Assembly (NCBI GenBank): GCA_013398055.1
Contig: VZRS01012080.1
Coordinates: 179,222-243,221 of the forward strand
DNA from: Ifrita kowaldi
Lineage: Eukaryota > Chordata > Aves > Passeriformes > Cinclosomatidae
Length of the DNA: 64,000 nucleotides
Direction: 5' to 3'
A program made the position numbers and the translations under genes. Shown here piece by piece: positions 34,844-47,282 of the stretch. Each line of letters begins with the position of its first letter. Position 1 is the first letter of the stretch. The notes below the pieces were generated by a model that had not been told where the DNA came from, made no database searches, and worked only from the letters and a program-made list of their open reading frames with translations.

Positions 34844-35864
34844 GAGGTATTACCTACCATGAGTCTGTGGAGAGGCCTGGATAATTCCTCAACTGCTGTT
34901 ATTCACAGAGAGAATAATCAGCTTGGACTTGGGAAAAATGTAAATACTTGTATCTGAAACCACGATCCTCTCTGCCAGAAGAAATTTTTGTCCTAGGAAC
35001 AGAGGCTTCAGTTCCCAAATACCCTCAGAGAGGTCAGTTTAGGAATTTAAAAAATACTTTTTTTGACTTGCTCAGCTGAACTGGGGTCTACCCTGACCCC
35101 CTGTTCTCTCGTCAATCTCTCCTGGCATTGCGCAGTGTGGGGGTGTCCCACTGGACCCCAAAAAGCTCTTTCAGCTGGGCTTCAGCCCTACAGCCCTGAT
35201 CAAGGACCACCCAAAGCCCATTTCACCCCTCAGTCCTTGGGGGTTTACATTTCCTTACCTGTGATCACACTGACCCAGAGCCTCACAGGTTTGGGCTCTT
35301 TATTGGAGAGTTTAGGAGCACTGAAGTTTCTATTGCACTCAGCACCTGGAGAGTGCCCTGCAAGCAAAAGGCAATGGAGAGTTGAGCAGATGCAGTGACA
35401 AAGAATTTTGTGCTTAGTCCTGCTTGTTCTGGCCCAACTTAGTGCAAAACACAACTTTTCCCAGGAATGCTTTAAGATTTCAGACAATACATCCTTTCCA
35501 CAAGGAAATGTAATTAAAAAAATTACTTCTCGACTCTAGCAGTACAACAGCTCTTAATTTTGTAGTAATTACTCTAATTTGCTCTAGCAGGCAGACAAAT
35601 ATTTTAACTTGCTGCTCTTTCAGGGTTTTATGTTCCATATTGACTTACAAGATTCTTTTGGGGGAAAAAAGGATCGTAGTGATGCAGAAGCCACTGGCAA
35701 TGGCATTATCACAGGAAAGCAATGTAAGACACTCTGGAGTGTCCCATTTCTCCCTGTAACTTCACACAAATAATGTCCTGTTTGGAACAAAAACCCAAGA
35801 AATATTCAAATGTATGTTTATATTGAGCTGACATCAGCCATACCAGGAACTTTTCTTTATTCCA

Positions 35865-35974
35865 TACTGAATATAATAAACTGAATAAAACAATACTGAA
35901 TAAAATGATACTGAATAATTCCATCCTGAAAATAATAATATATTGAACATAATAATATATTGAATATAATAAAC
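35865..35974. repeat. AT-rich minisatellite, 15-17 bp unit
   Basis: Seven imperfect units of the form TACTGAATATAATAAAC / TATTGAACATAATAATA lie head to tail. Unit lengths are 17, 12, 15, 15, 17, 17 and 17 bases. Confidence 0.8.
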
Positions 35975-36119
35975 ATAGATTTTGAAAACTGTAGTCTTAA
36001 GTGTTCAAAGTCCCATGATGCGGGATTTTAATAAACACTGCTTTTAAAGAAAAAAAGGCTATAAAACAACAGATTTTCCCTGTGTTTCAGGGATACCATT
36101 GTGATCCAGCACCATGCTC

Positions 36120-36172
36120 TCAAGACCTCAAAAAGGTCCCTTTCAACTCAAACTAATCTATGATTCTATGAA
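36120..36172 (+). mobile_element. CR1 LINE, terminal 3' scrap
   Basis: Only the last ~50 bp: 'AAAGGTCCCTTTCAACTCAA', then 'CTATGATTCTATGA'. It is sense-oriented; the terminal octamers are intact. Confidence 0.7.
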
Positions 36173-37756
36173 GATCAAGGCAAAAACCTTTTGCACAAGC
36201 TGTGATGGTTTCACAAAACTCTCATCCCACTTCAGTGAGATAACAGTGATGAGAGGACATTGTTACGCTGCAAAACCAGCTGATAAGAGAAAGAATTGGT
36301 GCATCTCAATTCGTCAATTATTTGATGTGTTATTTTTTGGAAGCATGTGGGAGAAGATTGGGATATTAGATTTTGTCACTTCAAGGCTTGAGCAATGCAC
36401 AAGTCATTAATCTCTTGAGCTTTGAGAGTTATGCATGGTCAGAGTAATAAAAGACAGGGGTATTGGGCAAAGCTTCCAGGCTAGAAAAATCTCTTCTGGG
36501 TGATTTTTAAGTTAATTTTGCTTTGAATACTGAAATAAAATGCAGCACTGCCAAACTTCATAGAAGATGGATTGGTAGGACATGGCTGTTGGAGGAGGAT
36601 TAGGAGGATTACTCGTTCCTTGGCAAGGGGTTAGAGAGCAAATAAAAAACTAATTAATGAGCATTAATTATCATGCTATGTTCTAGTCAGTGGCTGCATT
36701 TACAGAATATAATTTGTGCAGGTTTTTCAGGTACTTTGTACCAAGTGCATAGGGAAAAATGTGGAAAGTGTAAGATTCCAAGTGCATTAAAAATACATTC
36801 TCATCAGTGCAGGAGACTTAAAGGAGGGGTTTTAAAGGCAATTAATTATGTTCTACTTCAGCTGATACAAAACAAAGGCGATCTCACATGCCCGTGTTAT
36901 CCATCACAATTTCTAGACATACAGAAACCCCACATTTTTAAACTTTTTTATGAGTTCACAAAACTCATCTGTCATCTCAAATAAGTTCATTCTAAACCCT
37001 TCTTCAACTTATTTTTTAAATACAAATATGTGGATTAGTTTTCATTGTCAGTTTGGTGGAAACTCACCTTCCTCAGGGTAAGCGTGTATTAATTGAATAA
37101 CTCTTGACATTTAGATATTTAAAGAAGGTTCTCTTTATCCTGTAGTAAAAAAGATAAATTTATGGAGTTGGAAAATATCTCGATTTTACTTCCTGCTTGC
37201 TTTGCAAACAGGAACTCAAGGAACATATGCAGAAGACACACGTAATTCCTTAGCTCATGGAAATACAAGTAATCTCATTATGTGTTTATTGAGGTAAAGG
37301 AAATTAATGCTAATCTCTTACTTTTGATTTAATCCTTCTAAAATAGAAATGTTTTCATTGAGGCAAAAAACCAAAAACACAGCAATCAAACTTTGTCATT
37401 ATTTCCTCTCAAAAATAATGTTTAGTTTCTCATTTATCAGTATGAGTCACCATAGGTATTGAGCTCTAAATCTTGTGAGTTGTAGGTCTGTAATCAGAAA
37501 AGAACAGAGGTAAAGAGGTTTGTGGCCAAACTGAGGACCGCAATGTGGCAAAATGTGGGACTTAAATCTATTTTCCCAGGCCAGATGCACATCCTGGGAC
37601 AGCAGAAACCATGGTCTTGTGGTGAAGGTGTAACACATTCCCAAAGCACTCAGCAATCATTTCCCACAGCTTGGAAACCAAACTGGACCAAACCCAGGGG
37701 AGTTTGGAGAAAGGAACATCTTTGCCATGTGGTGAGGGAACAAAGGAAGGGTTTGA
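36173..37756. other. Unique AT-rich DNA
   Basis: I see no gene, RNA or repeat element. Confidence 0.5.
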
Positions 37757-37886
37757 TGGCTGGGTTGGATGGGACTTGGAGCAACCTGGAATAGTGGGAG
37801 AAGTCCCTGCCATGGCAGGGTGTGGAAAGGGATGGGTTTAAGGTCCCTTCCAACCCAAACCATTCTGGGATTCTGTGATTCTATGG
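37757..37886 (+). mobile_element. CR1 LINE, short 3' tail
   Basis: 'GGTTGGATGGGACTTGGAGC', 'AACCTGGAATAGTGGGAGAA', 'TTAAGGTCCCTTCCAACCCA', then 'GGGATTCTGTGATTCTATGG'. It is sense-oriented, about 130 bp, with few changes. Confidence 0.92.
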
Positions 37887-37965
37887 TTACTTCACTGGTG
37901 TTGACACCAGGTAACTGGTTAAACTCGTTCTAACACCCATAAAAACCCAGGTTCTTGCTATACTG

Positions 37966-37996
37966 AAAATAAAATAAAATAATAAAATAAAAAACC
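37966..37996. repeat. (AAAAT)n microsatellite
   Basis: AAAATAAAATAAAATAATAA followed by AATAAAAAA; about 30 bp. Confidence 0.9.
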
Positions 37997-38552
37997 CTAA
38001 TGGAATATATGGTGCTAGGCTGCAAGCTGGAAAACACCAAGGAAGATGTTCAGATCATTGAATAGATCAATCTTTTCATTTAAATATTGGAAGATGGGAA
38101 AGAAAGCTGCTAGTACTCCAACTGAAAGGGTCAGCCCTTCCAATGGGTTAAATACCAAGAGTAATCCCACATCTGATGAGAGCACAGCATAAAATAATTA
38201 CATATTGAAACATTTTAGATTTAGATATTGAAATAAGCCTTACACAAAAAAAAAGTCATTGGATTTTACACTTTAAAACTTCCCTTGCACCATTTTGACT
38301 GGTTTTTGTTTCTTTGGAGATGAGGAAAACGGCTCTGAATACAAAGTGTTCCAATGACCTTTCCTCATCCCTCCCCACCTCAGGCTGGTTTGTTTTGCCA
38401 GGGTTAGGTGAGTCTGGATGAACTCAGACTTGCCCGCTCCTTCACCTGTATCTGGGAAAAAAAATACGAAAATATTTTCATTGCTTGAACTTGAAAAAGG
38501 GCTACAAATACAATGAGAAGGGATGTTGCAGCAGTTAGAATATTTATCTGTG

Positions 38553-38592
38553 GAAAAAAAAAAAAAAAAAGAAAAAGAAATTAAGAAAAAAA
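38553..38592. repeat. Poly-A / GAAAAA tract
   Basis: An A-run of 18 followed by GAAAAAGAAATTAAGAAAAA. Confidence 0.9.
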
Positions 38593-40002
38593 CCCAGAAG
38601 AAATAAGAGTGTTTCTTGCTTCAGAAGATTATTCGTGCTGTACTACACTAGAAAATCCTCCAGCCTTGTAAACAACGATTCATCTCCCTCTCCTCCCTCC
38701 CTTTTCCTGAGCATCCTCAAGATTATGGAGAACCCTAAAACTTTTGAAGCCACCTGAACAAGACAGCCAGGTAAATCCTATTGTCACGTATGGCTACAGG
38801 ATCATTAGGGCTTATTTGTTCAAGTCCCAGCATCACCCTTGAAAATGAGTGTCATAATTGACAAAATTTCTGTCTTGGCCCTTTTTATCATTATTCTTCC
38901 ATTCAAACAGGGAACAATATTGATTCTGAGGTAGAGAAATATATTAATGACTTCGAAACACTCAGATGGTGTATTATAGTATATATTATAGTATTTTTAG
39001 ATTCACTGAAAAGGCTTTTTTTCCTTGCTGCTTTAGTGATTGGCAGAGAGGATGCACAGCCAAGGAGCAGTCCTGGCCAGCTGTGCCAGCTGTCACACAG
39101 CTTAATAAAAAGCACTCAGGAAGGAGCAGAAATGATATTAAATTGTTGCTCCGATGTAATGTGACCACTAACTTGGATTGTGTCTCCAATTCACTCAATT
39201 TAATTTGCATTCTAATCCATTTTTGCTCTGAAAAACATTTAAGTACATTGATTGATGCTCTAAAGGAGCAAGTGCTCAAGCATCCTGTAGATGTGCTGAG
39301 TTCCCACTGTGAAAATTGGGCTGTGTTTCTACTGGAAAAGGTAAAAGTTGCAGAACCATGAGGATATATTTCCTTTTACATAAACTTAATATTTTTTAGC
39401 ACTGTTTTGTCATACATTGTTGACATGTGTCCCTGCTCCTGCAGAACACGACAGAACAAATTATATAGGTACAAAACAGAGACCATATTTATGGGAAAAA
39501 CAGCTCTGTTCAAGTAATTGAAAACGAAATACATTTTAGCCCAGTGTATGATATACCTAAGGAACTTTTCTATTCCTGTTAAAAAGTTGAACTAAATCAT
39601 CCTTGCTTGCCACCAAACCTTCTCCTTTTTTACCTTTGGTGGCAGAAGTACAACAATGAAAATTAACTAACATTTGACTATTTATCATATTTCTGCTTTG
39701 CTTTATGTTTGGATTGGTTTGGTTTGTTTCCCCAATAATGTAGTCCTTGTCTCACATGTTTATTCTTTTTAAGGAGTTCTTATAGGCCTGACTTAAAGAA
39801 AAAAGCATGGTAAGGGAAGCCTTTGAGGCGTTTGAGATGTCAGCAGTTAAGAGTGAGCACCAAGGAGCTGTTGTGTTACTTGACATAACAAGTACAGTAT
39901 GTTACAAATAATGAATTAAATTGTATTGCCCACACAGGCTCTTCTCTATATCGAATTTGGTGGAAAGAATAATGATGAAAGATGTATGAATAATGGTGAA
40001 AG

Positions 40003-40193
40003 GAGGGTGCAGCCATGTGGGAGTCGGTCTCTACTTCCAGGGAGCAAGGGATGGGACAAGAGGAAAGGGCCTCAATCTGTGCCAGGGGATGTTCAGGTTG
40101 GACATCAGGAGGAGTTTCTCCATGGAAAGGGTTGTTAAACATTGTCAGGGGCTGCCCAGGGAGGTGGTGAAGCTCCCATCCCTGAAGGTGTCC
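40003..40193 (+). mobile_element. CR1 LINE fragment lacking its 3' tail
   Basis: Sense-oriented blocks are 'TGTGGGAGTCGGTCTCTACT', 'GATGGGACAAGAGGAAAGGG', 'GATGTTCAGGTTGGACATCA', 'TTTCTCCATGGAAAGGGTTG', 'GGGCTGCCCAGGGAGGTGGT' and 'CCATCCCTGAAGGTGTCC'. The expected last ~150 bp are missing: CR1 similarity stops at a T-run and AT-rich filler (40194-40310). It is thus truncated at both ends. Confidence 0.85.
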
Positions 40194-41020
40194 TTCTTTT
40201 TTTTTTATGTAAGAACTGATGCTAAAAAGAAAGGAGCAATAATATAAAAATCGAAAATTTTTATATAAAATAAAATTTTATAAAAAATATTAAAAAACTG
40301 CTTTTTCCTCTGCATGGAGAAGACATTTTCTGTTTTAAATTTTAATACAGCAACTTCATTTCTCACAGTATGTAGGAACCAATTATATTAACGGTATTTT
40401 CAGCTCAGACTAAGATGGTTTGGTCTATTAATGTCCATTGTCAGTGTCTTACCCAGAAGCAGTAGGATGAACTCTGCCTGGCACTAATGCTCCATTTCTG
40501 TCTCTTTGTGTGGTTATTTCAGCAGGAGAATGTGCTGGATGAGCCACTGAAAACAGATGTACAACACCAGATGAAAAAGTGCTGCTTCGTGTTGGATTTC
40601 TGTGGGCAGCTGGTGTTATGCCTTTTAAATGTCTCTTTATGTTTGCCAGAATAGCATAATAGTCAATTCTCTCCTCAATCACAAGCTGCCTGCTCTGGGT
40701 AAATAGCAAGGTGTTACATCTATTTGTCTCTCTGTAACAGAGCCTTTCTAGTTCATCCATTAGTTTCACACTAATACAGATTAAAATCTACAGAAGTGAA
40801 GGGAAAAAACTATTCAAACTAAGTTTTGTACAAGTACCCAATATAGCAAAAAGTGAAGACACAATTCCTGCTGTACATGAAGCAGATTGCAGTTGTTTGG
40901 TTGGCTGTTCTTTCGTAGTTTGTTTTTTTTTTAAATTGAATTACTTTGTGTCTTTATCTTAGAGCATTCTTTCAGGGTCACTTTTCCTTGAAGATGCCTT
41001 AATATCATGCACATAGATAT
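40194..41020. other. AT-rich filler and unique sequence
   Basis: It begins with a T-run and an A/T-rich stretch to about 40310. After that no gene or element is recognised. A T-run also lies at 40921-40932. Confidence 0.45.
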
Positions 41021-41096
41021 AATCATGGGATCCCAGAATGGTTTATTGCAAGGCACCTTAATCATCACCTGGTTCCAACCCCCTGGTTCATTCCTG
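41021..41096 (-). mobile_element. CR1 LINE, short 3' tail
   Basis: Plus-strand reading 'CATGGGATCCCAGAATGGTT' then 'CATCACCTGGTTCCAACCCC'. It is a minus-oriented scrap of about 75 bp with several substitutions. Confidence 0.75.
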
Positions 41097-41388
41097 AACG
41101 TTTCCTCATACCAAGTAGCATTTCATTCCTTATGTTGCTCCATCAGCTAAGACATCACAGGGAACAACATAATTTACCATTCCCCTTCAAATTCGAATTT
41201 GACCCTGAATAAAGCACTACTCACTGGGATTGCACTGAGCAAAGCCTGAACTATTGAACAGCCCCAAGCACAGAGAAATTAATGTTCTACCCTTGCCCTG
41301 AAACTGGCTCTCTGAAAACGTTGTGAGCTTGCATTGCTGGGTGTTCCTTGCTGGAATCAGGGCCTGAAGTGTCCTGTGCAGAAATACG
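41097..41388. other. Unique spacer between CR1 scraps
   Basis: Nothing is recognised here. Confidence 0.45.
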
Positions 41389-41466
41389 CCATCACAGGGT
41401 CAGTAAGGTTGGAAAAGACCTTCAAGATCACCAAGTCCAACCCTTGGCTGAATCCCACCATGTCCA
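41389..41466 (-). mobile_element. CR1 LINE, short 3' tail, older subfamily
   Basis: Plus-strand reading 'GGGTCAGTAAGGTTGGAAAA', 'GACCTTCAAGATCACCAAGT', 'CCAACCCTTGGCTGAATCCC'. It belongs to the 'AAGACCTCCAAGATCATCAAG' type seen at 48274. Confidence 0.8.
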
Positions 41467-41952
41467 GAAGAATGCCTTTTCCTTTGTGCTATTTTCTGCT
41501 CACTTTCTTCTGCTTCCCTTCCCTCCTTGGGATGGCCACAGACCCACCTTCCCCTTCCTACTCCTCACAAGAAAGTCAGTAGAAGAAAGGAAGGTTGGGT
41601 GATGCTTTTATCGATGCTGGGTTTGAAGAGGGCTGCATTGGTGATAACAAGGTGCATCCCAAAGAAGGGAAATCCACTCCAAGAAGGACTCCAGGAGGCA
41701 GGAGGGGGTCAAGATGTGATTTCTTCAGAGAGAAATTTTGCTCCTGCCAAAGTCCTGATGACAACTCCACTCTGACATCCCCTCTGAACTCCTCTCTTAC
41801 CCAGCCTGTTGGCTGTGAGGCAATGGTTCCAGTGCCAGCCCATGGGACATATTATGGAAAAACACAATGGCAAGGAAGCACTGGAATTCTTGCCAGAGGA
41901 TGTCACAGGTGACACAGTTGTACAAGAAGCAGCTAAGCCAAGTAACAGATGA
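41467..41952. other. Unique sequence of balanced base composition
   Basis: Several overlapping open frames (up to 105 codons at 41595-41912) reflect higher GC. None has a recognised domain or splice context. Confidence 0.4.
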
Positions 41953-42026
41953 AAGTCACAGAATCACAGAATGGTTTGGGTTGGAAGGGACCTTAAAGGT
42001 CATCTGGCTCCAACCCCTTGGGAAAT
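41953..42026 (-). mobile_element. CR1 LINE, short 3' tail
   Basis: Plus-strand reading 'TCACAGAATCACAGAATGGT', 'TTGGGTTGGAAGGGACCTTA', 'AAGGTCATCTGGCTCCAACC'. The terminal octamers are intact and divergence is low. Confidence 0.92.
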
Positions 42027-43582
42027 GTCCATTTTGGATAAAACACATCAAGCTCAGGAGATTTTGGAGCCCTAAATTGATGCAGGGTTGACAACTGGTC
42101 AGGGTGTATAACTTAAACTGGCACCTGGGCCCTTCCTGAGAGTTTTATCTGAGCTCCTGGTGACCATTCGTGAGCCTTTAAGAACACTGAGTGCATAGCA
42201 AGTGGCTTTAGTGGCAAGTGTGAGAAATGAGGAAACCAGCAGCCACAAGGTCACTTCATTCTGGCTTCCTGTCCTGTGAGTTAGAAAACAAAGTAGAAAG
42301 TAATTTTTTTAAAGCTTTCCAGGAACTTAAAGGATTAATATACTCCCTGAACAAGAATAATGCATTTTTAAACAACATTCAATTGAATTGGCTTTGGGTT
42401 AGAAATACAAATATGTTTTGTTTAATTAAAATTTTCCCAAATATCTTTAATTGCTTTCTTTGATCTAAATAAATAAGTGTTTGTTTAAATCATTCTAAAA
42501 CCGGGGGCAACTATTAATTTTGCATTTCCAGTAATTAAAACTTCCTTATGTAAAACTGTGATGATCTGACACAAATTGGGCTAAGGTAAAAACCTGTTGA
42601 TAAACCAAAACACATGAGAGCCTTTTCATTCTTTGCTTAACTTAGATTTTAATGGGGAGCTTGTTGCTAATACAAATTAAATAGAAAATGTACCTATTTC
42701 ATAGGAGTGGAAAAAGGTAAAACAATAAACATGGACATATTTTCCATAAGAGGCCTTTTCAACTCCTTTAGTAAAACTTTGGGGATGCATTATCTTTCTC
42801 TCTAGTAATAATAAAATAATAAAAAGTATAATAAAAAGTATAGTGTAATGTTTAATTTTCCTGAACCTGAAAAGTGCAGTTTTGCTTAATATCTTTGTTA
42901 TTTTTTAAATAGAAATTTTATGTACAAACAATGGCAAAAACCCCATAAGCTATCATTTGCCTTGCAGGCAAAGTTTAATGGTTACTGAAGCCTTCTAGCA
43001 AAGGTTTTGTATGGGCAAATATGGGAAAATATGGGCAAATATTGCTGTGGCTGAGAGCAGAGGACACCTGGGTATCCCAGAGCCAGCCAAGGTCACCCCA
43101 CCACCACAACCACTGCAAAGCAAAAATCGATACTCCAAGGTAGGGAACCTGGTAGTAGGTATTTGGGATGTTTAGCTGTCTAAAAATAAAGAGCAAGAAA
43201 TATGTGTGAAAGACCTTTCTCTGACATTGCATCATTTTCACATTGAATTAACAACATTTTATTTGAGGGTAAAATGTAAAAGTGGGAAGACAATCAAAGT
43301 GAAATAGCACCTAAAGCTCTTACATAAATTTCATGTTTGGAAGGAGAAAGACACCCAGATTTGTAAATAATTGCAACTCCTTTGACAGTCCCTGATTGTT
43401 CTTGAGAAGTTTATAGGGGTTAAGAAGTGATTTGTCTTGCTTCCACAGGAAGTGCTTTGCAGCCATGAATGCGTTATATACTTTTTGTGATGGGTTTAGG
43501 CTGTTCCATGAATTTACTCTTTCTTTTGCTTTACTTACAGTTTTTAACTCTACTAACTTGAAAAGAAATTGGGTAAATAGTA
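42027..43582. other. Unique AT-rich DNA
   Basis: I see no gene, RNA or transposon. A duplicated 'AATAAAAAGTATA' lies near 42817-42843. Confidence 0.5.
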
Positions 43583-43742
43583 GGATCGTAAAATCCTGGA
43601 ATGGTTTGGTTTGGAAGGAGCCTTAAAGCCCATCTAGTGCCACCCCCTGCCATGCACAGGGACACCTTCCACTATCCCAGGTTGCTCCAAGCCCTGTCCA
43701 ACCTGCCCTTGGACACTTCCAGGGACAGGGAGTCCACAACTT
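43583..43742 (-). mobile_element. CR1 LINE 3' tail
   Basis: Plus-strand reading 'CCTGGAATGGTTTGGTTTGG', 'CCTTAAAGCCCATCTAGTGC', 'CACCTTCCACTATCCCAGGT', 'CAAGCCCTGTCCAACCTGCC' and 'TTGGACACTTCCAGGGACAG'. It is minus-oriented and about 160 bp long. Confidence 0.92.
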
Positions 43743-45082
43743 GGACAGATAAATATTCCTGGTAGACATGTTTCCATAGTTTTGGAACATCATCATTTAA
43801 ACAATGGATGCTCACAGGTGACTATTGTTTACTGTTTATGCAGGTGTGTATAAATCATGCAATAGTCTGGTTTCTCTTACCTCTACAGCACGAGAACTGC
43901 ACTCCAAATGCTTCACCCACCTTTGTTTGTTCAGGCAGATAATGTCTCTGCCCTGTACGAGAGATGCAGCTGGAAAGGGCAGTGTTACAATAACCCAGAA
44001 AGGTTTTATATTACTGTAAATGAAAATTATTTCTAGGTTGGAACCAGATGTTCTTATGACTCTTTATACATTTTTCACTTTCGGGTTTTTTATTGACACT
44101 GTACCCTTTGGAGGAGAAGACTTTACTCATCTTTATGATTTGCTGGTTCCTTATAGTCTTGGAGCAGGCATTCACCTTAGTAATTGTGATGACTAAATGC
44201 TTATTTTTCAAAAAACACTAGAATTTCCAACAGCTCCAGAGCTGACCAAATGCAAGGCTTTTGAAGTCTTTGGCACTAGAATATAAACTTTTCACCACCA
44301 TAAATTCAGATCTGGCCCCAGTGTCTCTGCCTCCAGAAAGAAGTGCAGGACTTGTCTGCACATTGTTCTTTTTATAGTAGCAAAATGTGTGAATAATGGC
44401 TTGGCAACACATCCTTGAGAGAAGCAACATAAATTATCTCCGAGAGAAATAAGATATTGGTACAATAACACAGGCTGGAGAATACAGAGGACTTTATGCA
44501 ATTTGTTGGTGAGAAGATTCAGAAGTGATGGATGTCTTGCAATTACTGAGCTGAATGCAAAATATATTTTGCAGGTGTACCCGCTACGTAACTGATATGA
44601 TTCCGAAATTTTACTTAAAAGTTTCATTGATTTAATGGTTTGTGGACCCGCAGCTCTCACCCTTGAAAGAACATTTGTTGTCAAAAATGCTCCTATTTTA
44701 ACACTTACTTTGATGAGTGCTTTTATTTCACTGTAATTCTTCCCAGCTATTATATTTGAGAGAATTGCTATAATAGAAGCATTGGACGTTCACAGATGGT
44801 TTCATCAAAATATTTAAAACATTCACATGCTTTTATCCTGCAAGGGTTGTTACCAGATACTTTATAGCTTCTTATCAGAAAAATGTTTGGTGCTCCACCT
44901 ACAAAATTTTGCACATTCAGGGTTTTTTCCCACGTCAGATGCTACTTTGAAAATTGCTTTGATCTCAGAATCCTGGCGTGTTTTGGGTTAACAGCGTGGT
45001 TAAGAGACCTTAACAACAATTTATTTCCAACTTCCCCTGCATGAGCAGGGACAGCTTCCACCAAACTTAAAGGATAATAACA
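43743..45082. other. Unique AT-rich DNA
   Basis: No gene is recognised. A short stretch near 45030-45065 ('CCCTGCATGAGCAGGGACAG') looks like a CR1 scrap on the minus strand. Confidence 0.45.
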
Positions 45083-45515
45083 TGGCAGAATGTCTGGATC
45101 ATAGGATAGTTGAGGTTGGAAAAGATATCTGGAGATTTTCCTGTGCTGCTTCCTCAAAGCGACATCAAATGAAGTCCTTTGCTGGACTAACCCTGCTAAG
45201 TCCCTTTCCCTCTTATCCAGCACTGGATACATCACTCCAGCTGTGGTATCCCAGTGCTGTGTGATGTGGAAAGATCTTCCCTTGACTCTGCTCTTCCCGA
45301 AGGCTACTGGCTGCCTTTGGGCACAAGGACCTTTGTTCAGCTTTGGTGTTCACCAGGACCCCCAGGTCCTTCCTTCTTCCAGCCATGTGGTGCCCAGCAT
45401 GGACTAGTGCATGGATTTGTTTATCTCCACTGGAAGGACTTAGTGCTTCCTACTGCTGAATTTCATGAGATTCCTGTTGGAATTCCTGCAAAAATGAGGG
45501 GTTCATCTACTTCTT
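45083..45515 (-). mobile_element. CR1 LINE, ORF2 end and 3' tail, minus strand
   Basis: The tail part reads 'CATAGGATAGTTGAGGTTGG' on the plus strand. Farther in, 'ACTCCAGCTGTGGTATCCCA', 'CACCAGGACCCCCAGGTCCT', 'AGTGCATGGATTTGTTTATC' and 'CTGAATTTCATGAGATTCCT' correspond to the final part of CR1 ORF2, where the usual protein reads like 'DLGVLVD' and 'NLMKF'. Frameshifts and stops make it non-coding. The 3' UTR between tail and ORF2 end is shortened, so there is an internal deletion. Another CR1 on the same strand follows about 35 bp later. Confidence 0.75.
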
Positions 45516-45548
45516 CCCAATCCAAAGGTCTGTAGTGCAGTCACCACA

Positions 45549-45692
45549 ATCATGGAATCATGGATTCACAGAATGGCTTGGGTTGGAAAGGGCCTTTAAA
45601 GTTCATCTAGTTCCACCCCCTCCCATGGGCAGGGACACCTTCCACTAGACCAGGCTGCTCCAAGTCCCATCCAGCCTTGCCTGGAACATTTA
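45549..45692 (-). mobile_element. CR1 LINE 3' tail
   Basis: Plus-strand reading 'TGGATTCACAGAATGGCTTG', 'GTTCATCTAGTTCCACCCCC', 'GGGCAGGGACACCTTCCACT', 'AGACCAGGCTGCTCCAAGTC'. It is a separate insertion from the one ending near 45515, because both carry their own tail. Confidence 0.92.
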
Positions 45693-47282
45693 ATATTGCC
45701 CATGTCGGTCTGTCCTCTCCTGGCTCTGAGCTGGCTCATTTGCCAGTTCCTAGTTTAGAGATCTCCTTTCCAGATGGGCCAACCTGACAAAGGTATCTTT
45801 GTCCCACTTTGCCAGGTGGTTCTTGTCTCTCATGCACTTGACAGTCTTCAAAGATTCCTGTGTGACCATAGAAACCAAAACGCTGCTTCCACCATCAACG
45901 ATTTGACCTCCAGAGTTGTCCAGTCATCCTCAACACGACCCTCTCAGGGTCAGGAGACCATCTGCTCTTGACCATCCCTGGGTATCCAAATCAAGAAAAT
46001 TTCAGTGTATTTGAAAATAAAACCTTCTCTTTAACATTTCTGAGACCGCATTACCCACTCCTTTTTGGTTTTCCCCAACTACACTGTGATTTACTCTTCT
46101 GTGTAGCAGACGGTGGAGGTTATGAAGTTCCATTATGTTAAAGGTCACAGAATTCTTCAGGGCATGGTTCAACTGGCATCACCCAGCTGAGGGACAGAGC
46201 TGTGCCAGCCAAAACCTTGAAAGTACTAAACTTTTAACTAAGAAATATCCTCATATTTCACTGGATGAGCAGATGGATATGAAGAAAGGAGAAAATATAT
46301 GTGTGCGGAAAGATTAGATAGATTTCCTTAAGGAATGTCAAGGCTATGTTAATAAACTTTAGAATGCATTGGAAGGGCCTGCCAAGCTAAATGAATCTGA
46401 GTTCTTTTTGAAAACAAAGGGTGACTATTTGTGGGTATGTATGCTTTCAGGACAAAAAAGGAAAAAAAAAAGGATAGATATGTAAAAAACGTGATAAATT
46501 TCAACTACTGTAACTTTAATTTTCACTCCATAATTTTCTAAAGCCATTAAAAGCATTTTTTTTTCTCTGGAGTTCAGCACAGTAACACCATGGCAGACTT
46601 AACATGGGCGTGTGTGCCACATTCCCACCAACTTCCAGCTGTGTTTCTGCTTATATGAAGTTTGCCCACGTCTGCTATTAATTTTAATAGCTGATCTAAT
46701 GCTTAGTTCTAGACTTAGGATTTACACTGGCACACAGCAGTAACATGTCTATCAAGCGAATGCTGAAATAAATTGTTCCATGCAATTATATTGCATTAAA
46801 TAAGACAATATTTAATCTGATGAAGAAAGGAGGTAACACATTGGGAAATTGCAATCTCCATGGACAGTTATCATTTTCTGGGTTTGAGCTTAATGAGGTC
46901 AATAGCATAACATAAAATAGGTAATAACCTCCCAGTCTTGGAGGTGCTATTTTCTTCTGATCATTAGCAAAGTAGGAATTAGATATTCCTCAGTTCTTGT
47001 TCTGGCCTGTCGAGCTGCATGGAATAACCATCAATTCAAAAATGGGTAAAATTACACTCAAGTATGATCCCTAATGCTGCAAAGTGTTTGGGAAGTCACC
47101 TGAACGTGGAAATGGCCTTGAGAGGTGAAAACAACTCTGCCTGTCTAATACCACTCAGTTCAGGAACTGAGAGAGAGGATGCTCCTCATGTTTGGGAAGG
47201 ACAATACCAACATACGTGACATTTCTTCCTATTATTATGCTGACCTTGAGGAGTTTTCAACCAGCGGAGCATTTCCAGTAGG
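45693..47282. other. Unique sequence
   Basis: No gene is recognised. A-runs lie near 46461-46471 and T-runs near 46557-46564. Confidence 0.5.

Larger units (their letters stand above)
33646..36119. other. Mostly unique sequence
   Basis: No gene is recognised. It holds an A-run near 34572-34588, a hairpin-forming inverted repeat at 34785-34843, a GC-richer patch at 35060-35400 with no recognised content, and the minisatellite at 35865-35974. Confidence 0.45.
37887..40002. other. Unique AT-rich DNA with A-rich tracts
   Basis: It holds an (AAAAT)n tract at 37966-37996 and a poly-A/GAAAAA tract at 38553-38592. No gene or transposon is recognised. An open frame of 131 codons at 38966-39361 has no recognised domain. 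Confidence 0.45.
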
